Of a stretch of 18,202 bases of DNA, positions 1-7,116 are shown in pieces. The notes beneath the pieces were generated by a model. The model was given only the letters and a program-made list of their open reading frames with translations, did no database searches and had not been told where the DNA came from. Source of the DNA: Polymorphobacter_B sp038225475 (GTDB lineage: Bacteria > Pseudomonadota > Alphaproteobacteria > Sphingomonadales > Sphingomonadaceae); the NCBI GenBank assembly GCA_038225475.1, contig JBBRRA010000018.1:1-18202 (forward strand). The letters are read 5' to 3'. Numbering within the stretch: the stretch's first letter is position 1; the number at the start of each line of letters is the position of its first letter. The position numbers and the translations under genes are program-made.

Positions 1-78
1 CGTCGAGTTATCGATAGTCTCCGCAGCCACAGGCATAGCTAACCCAATGAATGCAAACGCACACAACTTTTTAAACAC
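1..78 (-). CDS. Secreted protein of unknown function, N-terminus only (cut by window edge)
   Basis: Only the first 26 codons lie in the window. The GTG start at 78 is chosen because the minus strand carries AAGGGGG (86-92) seven bases upstream. Translation begins MFKKLCAFAFIGLAMP and continues VAAETIDNST: two lysines, a hydrophobic core of about 14 residues and a small-residue Ala-Ala site before Glu-Thr. That is a typical Sec signal peptide, with cleavage expected near residue 19, so the protein is inferred to be exported. The function cannot be told from this fragment. Base composition here is lower in GC than the neighbouring genes, which may mean separate ancestry. It lies downstream of metC in the same direction, but a 91-base gap with an inverted repeat suggests its own promoter. 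Confidence 0.6.
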   Translation of the reverse strand, partial: MFKKLCAFAFIGLAMPVAAETIDNST

Positions 79-129
79 GATATATCCCCCTTATGCCCGC
101 GCTATCGCTAGCTTATACGGTGAAAGTTG

Positions 130-153
130 CAAGACTCATTAATATGAGACTTG
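130..153. promoter_or_regulatory. Near-perfect inverted repeat upstream of the left-edge secreted protein gene
   Basis: Two 10-base arms, CAAGACTCAT (130-139) and ATGAGACTTG (144-153), are reverse complements except for one position and flank the spacer TAAT. The repeat lies in the AT-rich gap between the metC stop and the GTG start at 78. On the minus strand the sequence TATAAG (117 down to 112) follows it by about a dozen bases and could be a -10 box. An operator over the promoter is the simplest reading. A metC transcript terminator is possible, but no T-run follows on the minus strand. Confidence 0.45.
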
Positions 154-169
154 AGCTAAATCTACCGGG

Positions 170-1351
170 TTAAAACCCCGCCGCGTACCGTTCCAACCCC
201 CGCGCCAAGTCCTCGATGAGATCGTCCGCATCCTCCAGCCCGATGCTCAGCCGGATGATGCTGCCTGGGTACTCGATTGCGCTCGCGGTGCGGATGCCGT
301 CGAGTTCGACCGGCAGGATCAGGCTTTCGAAGCCGCCCCATGAAAAGCCGATGCCGAAATGGTCGAGGTGGTCGATCAGTGCGGCGGTATGCGCGCGCAG
401 CCCTCTTTTGAGCGTGAAGCCGAACAGCCCGCTCGCGCCCGCAAAATCGCGCGCCCACAGCGCATGGCCGGGGTGCGACGGCAGCGCGGGGTGGAGGACG
501 CGGTCGACTTCGGGGTGGGTTTCGAGCCATTGCGCAATGCGGAGCCCGCTTGCGCCTTGCTGCCGCAACCGCAGGTCGAGCGTGCGCAGCCCGCGCAGCG
601 CGAGATAGGCATCGTCGGGCGACACGCAATAACCGAGGCGGTAGCTTGCGGCGGCAAGTTTGCGGATCCACTTCGCGGTCGTCGTTACCGATCCCATCAT
701 CAGGTCGCTGTGCCCGCCGACATATTTGGTCAGCGCCTGCATGCTGAAATCGACGCCGTGCGCGATCGGCGAGAACAGCAGCGGCGTCGCCCAGGTGTTG
801 TCCATGATCGTGGCGATGCCGTGCGCCTGCGCGGCGGCGACGATCGCGGGAACGTCCTGCACTTCGAAACTGAGCGAGCCGGGGCTTTCGATCAAAATGG
901 CGCGCGTGTTCGGCCGGATCAGCGGCGCGATATCGGCGGCGGGGTCATAAAAGCTGGTTTCGATGCCGAGCGGTTTGAGCGTCGCATTGGCGAACGCGCG
1001 GCTTGGTTCGTACGCGGTATCGACCATCAGCACATGGTCGCCGCTGCGGACCACCGTCAGCAGCGCGGCGGCGATCGCCGCGACGCCCGACGGGTACAGC
1101 TTGGTTCCCGCCGCGCCGGGCTCCATTTCGGTCAGCGCCGCCTCGAGCGCCCAGCTCGTCGGCGTGCCGCGCCGCCCATAGAACAGCCCGGCATCGGGGT
1201 TCTTGCGTGCCGCGTCGAGGCTGGCGAGGTCGTCGAACAGGATCGTCGAGGCGTGCCACACCGGCGGGTTGACGATGCCCGCGCGCATGTCGGGACCGCG
1301 CGTCCACTCGCGCTTGCGCCCGGCGTGGATGAGCCGCGTCGGTGTCTTCAA
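170..1351 (-). CDS. metC: Cystathionine beta-lyase family PLP enzyme (Cys/Met metabolism)
   Basis: This is a 393-residue member of the Cys/Met-metabolism PLP enzymes. MetC cleaves cystathionine to homocysteine, pyruvate and ammonia in the cytoplasm, the penultimate step of methionine synthesis. Visible family signatures are the N-terminal HAGRKREW and VNPPVWHAST blocks (residues about 9-36), YGRRGTPT (58-65), DNTWATP (184-190) and the PLP-lysine block ALTKYVGGHSD with Lys209. The start is taken as TTG at 1351, because the conserved TRLIHAGR block lies upstream of the first in-frame ATG (residue 22). The TTG overlaps the TGA stop of sseA, which implies translational coupling. Related activities in this fold (cystathionine gamma-lyase or gamma-synthase, acylhomoserine sulfhydrylase) cannot be excluded, but the DNTW and TKYVGGHSD motifs fit MetC best. 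Confidence 0.88.
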   Translation of the reverse strand: MKTPTRLIHAGRKREWTRGPDMRAGIVNPPVWHASTILFDDLASLDAARKNPDAGLFYGRRGTPTSWALEAALTEMEPGAAGTKLYPSGVAAIAAALLTVVRSGDHVLMVDTAYEPSRAFANATLKPLGIETSFYDPAADIAPLIRPNTRAILIESPGSLSFEVQDVPAIVAAAQAHGIATIMDNTWATPLLFSPIAHGVDFSMQALTKYVGGHSDLMMGSVTTTAKWIRKLAAASYRLGYCVSPDDAYLALRGLRTLDLRLRQQGASGLRIAQWLETHPEVDRVLHPALPSHPGHALWARDFAGASGLFGFTLKRGLRAHTAALIDHLDHFGIGFSWGGFESLILPVELDGIRTASAIEYPGSIIRLSIGLEDADDLIEDLARGLERYAAGF

Positions 1352-2190
1352 GCTGCGCCTGTGACCACCGGCGTTGTCGCCTGCGCGCCCCATTCGGACC
1401 AGCTGCCGTCGTACAGCGCGACCTGTTTTGTCCCGAGCAGCGTCGCGCCGAACGCCAGCACGGCGGCGGTGATGCCCGACCCGCAGGTGGTGACCAGCGG
1501 CTTGGCGAGATCGACCCCGGCTGCGGTGAACGCGGCGGCAAGCGCGTCGCCCTGCTTCCACGTGCCGTCGGCGTTGAACAGGTCGTTCGCCGGCAGGTTG
1601 CGCGCGCCGGGCATGTGGCCGCTGCGCAGCCCGTGGCGCGGCTCGGCATCGGTTCCGGCGAAGCGCCCGGCGGGGCGGGCATCGACGACCTGCTCGGCGT
1701 GGCTGCGCAGGTTGTCGGTCATCTGCGCCAGCGTACGGACGTGGCTGGTGTCCGCCCAGACGGTGAAGTGGCGGTGGCGGACGACCGGCTTGCCCGATTC
1801 GAGGCTGCGGCCCTCGGCCTGCCACTTCGCCAGCCCGCCATCGAGGATCGCGACTTCATGCGCGCCGAACAGCGTCAGCATCCACCACGCGCGCGCCGAC
1901 GAATGCAGCGGCGAATTGTCATAGACGACGATGCGGCTGCCATCGCCGAGGCCGAGCGCCTGCATCCGGCTGGCGAACTTTTCGGGCGGCGGCAGCATGT
2001 GCGGGACCGGGTTCGAGCCGTCGACCAGCTCGTCGAGATCGAGGAAGACCGCCCCGGGGATATGCGCGGCTTCGAACTCGGCGCGGCAATCGCGGACGTC
2101 GCCGATGCCGGGCAGCGTTGCGTCGATGACGCGAATGTCATTCTTGCCAAGCTCGGCCGCGAGCCACTCGGTCGTCACCAACGGCGTCAT
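1348..2190 (-). CDS. sseA: 3-mercaptopyruvate sulfurtransferase (two-domain rhodanese)
   Basis: The protein has 280 residues, the usual length for a tandem rhodanese. The N-terminal domain (about 5-125) carries VIDATLPG and the HIPGAVFLD block. The C-terminal domain (about 150-275) carries VVDARPAGRFAG, GHMPGARNLP and the active-site loop CGSGITAA with catalytic Cys236. CGSG-type loops are typical of mercaptopyruvate sulfurtransferases, whereas thiosulfate sulfurtransferases usually have CRKG, so SseA is preferred. It moves sulfur from 3-mercaptopyruvate to thiol acceptors or cyanide. GGGGAG (2199-2204 on the minus strand) lies eight bases before the ATG at 2190. Its stop overlaps the metC start, so the two sulfur-amino-acid genes form one unit, and sseA diverges from queF. 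Confidence 0.92.
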   Translation of the reverse strand: MTPLVTTEWLAAELGKNDIRVIDATLPGIGDVRDCRAEFEAAHIPGAVFLDLDELVDGSNPVPHMLPPPEKFASRMQALGLGDGSRIVVYDNSPLHSSARAWWMLTLFGAHEVAILDGGLAKWQAEGRSLESGKPVVRHRHFTVWADTSHVRTLAQMTDNLRSHAEQVVDARPAGRFAGTDAEPRHGLRSGHMPGARNLPANDLFNADGTWKQGDALAAAFTAAGVDLAKPLVTTCGSGITAAVLAFGATLLGTKQVALYDGSWSEWGAQATTPVVTGAA

Positions 2191-2295
2191 TCACTCAACT
2201 CCCCAAGGTCCACTTGTGCGCCTGACATAGCGGCGGGTTGGCGCAATGTCAGCGGATGATTTGACGGCACGCAGCCGCGCCGGGTAGCGAGCGGC

Positions 2296-2745
2296 ATGAC
2301 CGACCTTACCCATCTGGGCCAGACCAGCGCCTTGCCCGCGTCCCCCGAAGCCGCGGTGCTCGATTATCCGCCCAATCCCTATCCGGGCGAGCGGTATCTG
2401 GTGCGCTTCGTCGCACCCGAGTTTACCTCGCTGTGCCCCGTCACCGGGCAGCCGGACTTTGCGCATCTGGTGATCGATTATGTCCCGGCTACGACGATCG
2501 TCGAGTCGAAGTCGCTTAAGCTGTTCCTCGGCGCGTTTCGCAACCACGCGGCGTTCCATGAAAGCTGCACCGTCGGCATCGGGCTGCGGCTGGTGCGCGA
2601 GATGGCCCCGCACTGGCTGCGGATCGGCGGCTATTGGTACCCACGCGGCGGCATTCCGATCGACGTGTTCTGGCAGACCGGACCTGCGCCCGACGGCGTC
2701 TGGGTCCCCGATCAGGGCGTCGAGCCGTATCGCGGGCGGGGTTAA
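2296..2745 (+). CDS. queF: NADPH-dependent 7-cyano-7-deazaguanine (preQ0) reductase
   Basis: The 149-residue length is that of the short, single-domain QueF class. QueF reduces the nitrile of preQ0 to the amine preQ1, the last free-base step before insertion into tRNA on the way to queuosine. Key blocks are FTSLCPVTGQPDFAHL, with nucleophile Cys47 and proton-donor candidate Asp54; the QueF signature ESKSLK (70-75); and FHE (87-89), whose His and Glu contact the base. The ATG at 2296 is the first in-frame start that gives a full-length family member. The gene faces queE and queC, which make its substrate, but it is transcribed in the opposite direction. Its TAA stop overlaps the queE stop in the shared palindrome TTAA (2742-2745). 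Confidence 0.95.
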   Translation: MTDLTHLGQTSALPASPEAAVLDYPPNPYPGERYLVRFVAPEFTSLCPVTGQPDFAHLVIDYVPATTIVESKSLKLFLGAFRNHAAFHESCTVGIGLRLVREMAPHWLRIGGYWYPRGGIPIDVFWQTGPAPDGVWVPDQGVEPYRGRG

Positions 2746-3374
2746 GGCAGCCCGGTCAGCTTGTGCGTCTGCAGCCCGAGGCGCCACTGCGGATGCGCGA
2801 GGCAATAGGCGATGGCGGCCTGCGTGTTCGCCGCCACGTCGGGACCGTCCATCGGCTGCAGGAAGAAATGCTCGAACGGCAGCGCGGCGAACCGCTCGGG
2901 CGGGGCGAGCGGCTGCGGATAGACGAGTTTGAGCTCGGTGCCGCCGCGGAGCAGCAGCGGCGCATCCGCTTTTGGGCTGACGCAAATCCAGTCGAGCCCC
3001 GGCGGCGGCGTCTGCGTGCCGTTGGTCTCGACCGCGACCATGAACCCGGCGGCGTGCAGCGCGTCGATCAGCGCGGTATCGAGCTGCAATAACGGCTCGC
3101 CGCCGGTGCAGACGATCAGGCGGTGCTGCTCGCCCGGACCCCATGCGGCGACGGCGGCGGCGACCACGCTCGCGGCATCGGCGAACTTGCCGCCGCCGGG
3201 CCCGTCGGTGCCGACGAAATCGGTATCGCAAAACTGGCAGACGGCGTGCGCGCGGTCGGCTTCGCGGCCGCTCCACAGGTTGCACCCGGCAAAGCGCATG
3301 AACACCGCGCGGCGGCCGGTTTGCGCGCCTTCGCCCTGCAGCGTGACGTAAAGCTCCTTGACCGCGTAGGTCAT
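2742..3374 (-). CDS. queE: 7-carboxy-7-deazaguanine synthase (radical SAM), CX14CX2C type
   Basis: The 210-residue radical-SAM enzyme rearranges 6-carboxy-tetrahydropterin to 7-carboxy-7-deazaguanine, the step before QueC. The N-terminus YVTLQGEG is the QueE substrate-binding signature. The 4Fe-4S cysteines are Cys31, Cys46 and Cys49, spaced CX14CX2C instead of the common CX3CX2C; this longer cluster loop is a known QueE variant. GGEP (91-94) binds SAM, and VETNGT follows around residues 114-119. The ATG at 3374 is chosen over the upstream ATG at 3431 because family similarity begins at TYAVKELY and because ATGA (3371-3374) overlaps the queC stop, implying coupled translation. Its 3' end overlaps that of queF by four bases. 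Confidence 0.93.
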   Translation of the reverse strand: MTYAVKELYVTLQGEGAQTGRRAVFMRFAGCNLWSGREADRAHAVCQFCDTDFVGTDGPGGGKFADAASVVAAAVAAWGPGEQHRLIVCTGGEPLLQLDTALIDALHAAGFMVAVETNGTQTPPPGLDWICVSPKADAPLLLRGGTELKLVYPQPLAPPERFAALPFEHFFLQPMDGPDVAANTQAAIAYCLAHPQWRLGLQTHKLTGLP

Positions 3375-4048
3375 GCCAGCGCCGGATCGGCGATGCCGGC
3401 TTCGGCGAAACCCTTGGCGCGCAGGCGGCACGAATCGCAGGCACCGCAGGGCCGCCCGCCCACCGGATCGTAGCAGCTCCAGGTTTGCGACAGGTCGACG
3501 TTCAGCCGCGCCGCCTCGCGCACGATGTCTGCCTTGGTCATCGTAGCAAGCGGCGTGTGCACCGTGAACGCCGCGCCCTTGTCACCGGCGGCGGTGGCGA
3601 TGTTCGCCAGCGCTTCGAACGCGGCGATGAATTCCGGACGGCAATCGGGATAGCCCGAATAATCGAGCGCATTGACGCCGATGAACAGGTCGTGCGCGCC
3701 CGCAGCCTCCGCCCAGCCGAGCGCCACCGACAGGAATATCGTGTTGCGTGCCGGAACATAGGTCACCGGGATGCCCGGCTCGACGGGATCGCCGGCGTGG
3801 CCTTTCGGCACGTCGATGTCGCCCGTCAGCGCCGATCCGCCGAACCCGCGCAGGTCGAGCGGCAGCACGATATGGCGCTCGGCATAAACCGCCGCCACGC
3901 GCGCGGCCGCGTCAAGCTCGATCCGGTGGCGCTGGTTATAGTCGATCGTCAACGCCAGCAGGCGGAACCCCGCTTCGCGCGCGATCGCCGCCACCGTGGT
4001 CGAATCGAGTCCGCCCGAAAGCAGGATGACGGCAAGCGGGGCGCTCAT
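3371..4048 (-). CDS. queC: 7-cyano-7-deazaguanine synthase (preQ0 synthase)
   Basis: QueC converts 7-carboxy-7-deazaguanine with ammonia and ATP to preQ0. The 225-residue protein has the PP-loop ATP motif SGGLDSTT (11-18), the YVPARNT block (97-103), and the zinc-binding cysteines Cys192, Cys201, Cys204 and Cys207 in the usual C-x8-C-x2-C-x2-C arrangement. The ATG at 4048 is supported by direct entry into the PP-loop strand and by the ATGA overlap with the hslO stop. Further upstream in-frame sequence is hslO read in another frame. QueC and QueE are adjacent and coupled, and QueF is next in the other direction, so three consecutive steps of queuosine precursor synthesis cluster here. queD was not seen in this window. 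Confidence 0.95.
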   Translation of the reverse strand: MSAPLAVILLSGGLDSTTVAAIAREAGFRLLALTIDYNQRHRIELDAAARVAAVYAERHIVLPLDLRGFGGSALTGDIDVPKGHAGDPVEPGIPVTYVPARNTIFLSVALGWAEAAGAHDLFIGVNALDYSGYPDCRPEFIAAFEALANIATAAGDKGAAFTVHTPLATMTKADIVREAARLNVDLSQTWSCYDPVGGRPCGACDSCRLRAKGFAEAGIADPALA

Positions 4049-4950
4049 AAATCCACCATGAAATGCCGCGCGCAAAATGCGCAGTCGACCTTGATGCGCC
4101 CGTCGTCGCCCGCCATTTCGGCGCGGTCGTCGGCGGGAAAGGTGCCGAGCACGTCGCGGATGTGCGCAAGCGTACAGCGGCAGCCGCGCACCGGCGTGGG
4201 CCCCGGCTGAACGCGGACTTCCTCCTCGTGGAACAGCCGCCACAGCAGCACTTCCTCGGTCAGCGACACGTCGGTCAGCTCGGCGTCGGTCATCGTCGCC
4301 GCGAGCGCGAGCACATGCTGCCAATCGGGGTGCATGTCGGAAAGCGACAGACGCTCGCCGCCGATCTCGGCGCGCGCGAGATGCTGCACGAGCAAGCCGC
4401 CGCCGCGCCAGCCGGTCGCGGCGTCGCCGTCGATCGCCAGCTTGACCAGCGTCGGCAGCTGCTCGGAGTTGGTGAAATAACCCTCGGCGGCGTCGGCGAG
4501 CGACGCGCCTTCGAGCGGCACAATGCCCTGATAGCGTTCGGCCGCCGCGGTCGGATCGAGCGTGATCGCCAGATGCCCGTCGCCGAAGATCGTCGCAAGG
4601 TCGGCCCCGTCGGGCAGCGCGCGCGTTGCATCGTGGCGCAGATAGCCGCGCACAGCACCGGCGCGGTAATCGCAGACGAGCAGGTCGACGAAGCCGCCCT
4701 TGCTTTGCGCCTGCAGCGTCAACTGCCCCTCGTCCTCGCGCAGCATGCTGCCGAGCAGCGCCGTCAGTACCAGCGCCTCGCCGAGCAGGCGCGCGACCGG
4801 GGCCGGGTAGTCATGGCCCGCCAGCACGGCGTTGAGACTGGCATCGAGCCGCACGACGCGGCCGCGCACGTTGCGCCCGCCGACCGAAAATCCCAGAATG
4901 CGGTCGGCGACGGGGGCGACGCCTTCGACTATAATTTGCCCAGGCACCAC
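4045..4950 (-). CDS. hslO: Hsp33 redox-regulated molecular chaperone
   Basis: Hsp33 is a cytosolic holdase that is inactive while its C-terminal zinc site is reduced and becomes active when oxidative or hypochlorite stress forms disulfides. The zinc site is complete: CRC (Cys257, Cys259), 30 intervening residues, then CAFC (Cys290, Cys293), the family's CXC-X27-32-CXXC pattern. The N-terminal domain has RILGF, GRVVRL and HDYPAPVARLLGEAL, usual for alphaproteobacterial Hsp33. The start is uncertain. No ATG fits; GTG at 4950 or the next codon (4947) gives about 300 residues and overlaps the 3' end of argF by about 20 bases, with only a weak ribosome site. Its stop overlaps the queC start (ATGA), placing it in the argD-argF-hslO-queC-queE series. 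Confidence 0.92.
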   Translation of the reverse strand: MVPGQIIVEGVAPVADRILGFSVGGRNVRGRVVRLDASLNAVLAGHDYPAPVARLLGEALVLTALLGSMLREDEGQLTLQAQSKGGFVDLLVCDYRAGAVRGYLRHDATRALPDGADLATIFGDGHLAITLDPTAAAERYQGIVPLEGASLADAAEGYFTNSEQLPTLVKLAIDGDAATGWRGGGLLVQHLARAEIGGERLSLSDMHPDWQHVLALAATMTDAELTDVSLTEEVLLWRLFHEEEVRVQPGPTPVRGCRCTLAHIRDVLGTFPADDRAEMAGDDGRIKVDCAFCARHFMVDL

Positions 4951-5855
4951 AGCAGAATCGCTTTCTGAACATGCAGGCGGTTTTCCGCCTCGTCCCACAC
5001 CGCCGACTGCGGGCCGTCGATGACGTCGGCAGTCACCTCCTCGCCGCGGTGGACGGGCAGGCAATGGAGGAAGATCGCGTTCGGCTTGGCGCGCGCCATC
5101 AGCGCCGCCGTCACCTGAAACGGCAGCATCGCGGCCAGCTTGTCCTTGGCGCTTTCCTGTCCCATCGACACCCAGGTGTCGGTGGCGACGACATCGACAT
5201 CCTCGATTGCTGCAGCGGCGCTGCGCAGGACGTCGATATTGCCGCCGCGCGCTTCGGCCATCGCCACCACCGCCTGATCGGGATCATGGCCGTGGGGAAT
5301 GCCGAGCTTCATCTCGAACCCCATGACGCTCGCGGCTTCGATCAGCGAATGCGCCATGTTGTTGCCGTCGCCCAGCCATGCCCAGCAGCTGTCCTCGACC
5401 GTGCGGCCGAGCTTTTCCTCGACCGTCATCAGGTCGGCCATCGCCTGGCACGGATGCGTCAGGTCGGTCAGGCCATTGATCACCGGAACGCTGCCGAATT
5501 CGGCGAGCGCCTCCATCGTGACATGCAGATTGGCGCGGATCATCACCGCATCGACGAAACGCGACAGCACGCGCGCGGTATCGGCGACCGTCTCGCCGCG
5601 CCCGAGCTGCATGTCGACCGCGGTTGCGACGATCGTCGTGCCGCCCAACTGCCGCATCGCCATGTCGAACGAAAAGCGCGTCCGCGTCGACGGCTTTTCG
5701 AACAGCATCGCCAGCGTGTGGCCGGCCAGCGGCGCATCGGCATCGGGTGCGCCGCGCGGCAGCCCGGCACGCGCCGCCTTGCGCCGGTGCGCCTCGTCGA
5801 GAATAGCGCGGAGTCCGGCGCGACCCGCACCGGCAAGATCGAGGAAATGCGGCAT
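4929..5855 (-). CDS. argF: Ornithine carbamoyltransferase
   Basis: The 308-residue enzyme condenses ornithine with carbamoyl phosphate to citrulline in arginine synthesis. All signature blocks are present: the carbamoyl-phosphate loop STRTR (56-60), HPCQ (134-137), DTWVSMG (226-232) for ornithine, and HCLP (264-267) with the catalytic cysteine. The ATG at 5855 is preferred to the in-frame extension upstream, which is argD sequence in another frame. MPHFLDL matches the family N-terminus. It follows argD with only two bases between stop and start, so the pair, performing neighbouring steps, is almost certainly co-transcribed. The 3' end overlaps the start of hslO. Confidence 0.96.
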   Translation of the reverse strand: MPHFLDLAGAGRAGLRAILDEAHRRKAARAGLPRGAPDADAPLAGHTLAMLFEKPSTRTRFSFDMAMRQLGGTTIVATAVDMQLGRGETVADTARVLSRFVDAVMIRANLHVTMEALAEFGSVPVINGLTDLTHPCQAMADLMTVEEKLGRTVEDSCWAWLGDGNNMAHSLIEAASVMGFEMKLGIPHGHDPDQAVVAMAEARGGNIDVLRSAAAAIEDVDVVATDTWVSMGQESAKDKLAAMLPFQVTAALMARAKPNAIFLHCLPVHRGEEVTADVIDGPQSAVWDEAENRLHVQKAILLWCLGKL

Positions 5856-5857
5856 GG

Positions 5858-7057
5858 CTACGCCGCCGCAGCCACGCGGTAGTGCCGCGCCGCCTCCGAC
5901 AGCTTGTCGACGAATTCGCGAATATGGGTCTCGTCGATAATCAGCGGCGGCAGCACGCGCACGACATTGTCGGCCGCAGCGACGGTCAGCACGCCGAAGC
6001 TGCGCGCATGGTTGACGAAGGCGCGGCTGTCGGACTTCATCTTGATGCCCTGCATCAGCCCGACGCCGCGGACGCTTTCGAACAGCTCGTCGTGGTTGGG
6101 GATCATTTGCTCGAGCGCCTGGCGCAACCGATCGCCCATCGCTTGTACATGCGCAAGGAACGCCGGTTCGGCGATCACGTCGAGCACGGCTTCGCACGCC
6201 GCCATCGCCAGCGGGTTGCCGCCATAGGTCGACCCGTGCGTGCCGATGACCATGCCGCTCGCCGCCTTTTCGGTGGCGAGGCAGGCACCCACCGGAAAGC
6301 CGCCGCCGATGCCCTTGGCAATCGCCATGATGTCGGGCGTGACGCCGAAATACTGATAGGCGAACAAATGCCCGGTGCGCCCGACGCCGCACTGAACCTC
6401 GTCGAAGATCAGCAGCGCGCCATGCTTGTCGGCAAGGTCGCGCAGCCCCTGCAGGAACGCCTGGTTCGCCGGGCGCACGCCGCCTTCGCCCTGGATCGGC
6501 TCGACCATGATGCCGCCGATGCTGTCGCCCAGCGGCCCGTCGAACGCCGCCTCGACGGCGCTCAAATCGTCGAACGGCAGCACGGTGAACCAGTCGGGCA
6601 GCGGCTCGAAGCCGCCGCGCATCTTGTCCTGGTTGGTCGCCGAGATCGCCGTCATCGTCCGGCCGTGAAACGCGTTCGAAAACGTCAGGATGCGGTATTT
6701 TTCGGGATGGCCTTCGACGAACTGATGGCGACGGCAGGTCTTGACCGCGCACTCGATCGATTCGGCGCCCGAGTTGGTGAAGAACATCGTGTCGGCAAAG
6801 GTCAGATCGACCAGCCGCTGGGCCAGATGCGCCTGCGCTGGAACCTTGTACAGGTTCGACGTGTGCATCAGCGTCGCGGCCTGTTTCTGGATCGCGGCGG
6901 TCAGATGCGGATGGCCGTGGCCGAGCGCGTTGACCGCGATGCCGCTGGCAAAATCGAGCCATTCATGGCCGTCGGCGTCGTACAGATAGACGCCTTCGCC
7001 GCGCACCGGTTCGACTTCGCAGCGGCCATAGACCGGCATGAGGGCAGTGATCGCCAT
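5858..7057 (-). CDS. argD: Acetylornithine aminotransferase (class III, PLP)
   Basis: This 399-residue class III aminotransferase makes N-acetylornithine from N-acetylglutamate semialdehyde, and in many bacteria also serves as succinyl-diaminopimelate aminotransferase. Seen are FFTNSGAES (92-100), AFHGRTM (129-135), EPIQGEGGV (186-194), LIFDEVQ (216-222) and the PLP-lysine block AIAKGIGGGFP with Lys248. GGAGG sits eight bases before the ATG at 7057. ArgD heads the series that continues with argF two bases after its stop. Between it and the upstream hydrolase gene lies a terminator-like hairpin with an overlapping alternative stem, which may insulate or attenuate the arginine genes. Confidence 0.95.
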   Translation of the reverse strand: MAITALMPVYGRCEVEPVRGEGVYLYDADGHEWLDFASGIAVNALGHGHPHLTAAIQKQAATLMHTSNLYKVPAQAHLAQRLVDLTFADTMFFTNSGAESIECAVKTCRRHQFVEGHPEKYRILTFSNAFHGRTMTAISATNQDKMRGGFEPLPDWFTVLPFDDLSAVEAAFDGPLGDSIGGIMVEPIQGEGGVRPANQAFLQGLRDLADKHGALLIFDEVQCGVGRTGHLFAYQYFGVTPDIMAIAKGIGGGFPVGACLATEKAASGMVIGTHGSTYGGNPLAMAACEAVLDVIAEPAFLAHVQAMGDRLRQALEQMIPNHDELFESVRGVGLMQGIKMKSDSRAFVNHARSFGVLTVAAADNVVRVLPPLIIDETHIREFVDKLSEAARHYRVAAAA

Positions 7058-7076
7058 GATGCGGGCCTCCGCAACG

Positions 7077-7101
7077 AAAAAAGGCGGCCCCAGCGACCGC
7101 C
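7077..7101 (-). terminator. Intrinsic terminator-like hairpin between the hydrolase gene and argD
   Basis: On the minus strand GGCGGTC pairs with GGCCGCC (7-bp stem including one G-U pair, loop of five bases, 7083-7101), followed directly by six T residues (7082-7077). This is a standard rho-independent terminator for the permease/hydrolase transcript. A second 7-bp stem, AGCGACC with GGTCGCT (7092-7114), uses part of the same bases, so the two cannot form together. That arrangement also fits an attenuator in the leader of argD. The T-run ends shortly before the argD ribosome site. Confidence 0.7.
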
Positions 7102-7116
7102 CTGTAGGGTCGCTAT

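Noticed and set aside
359..1924. 521-residue plus-strand frame
   Set aside because: It is antisense to metC and sseA, Arg/Gln/Ala-rich without any domain, as expected from high-GC shadow frames.
2191..2295. preQ1 riboswitch before queF
   Set aside because: No A-rich tail or small pseudoknot-type hairpin was seen; TTGACG at 2261 is the only promoter-like word, with no good -10 partner.
4929..6962. 677-residue frame suggesting an argD-argF fusion
   Set aside because: Only the argF part (from 5855) is protein-like; the N-terminal part is argD in a wrong frame, and argD has its own full-length frame.
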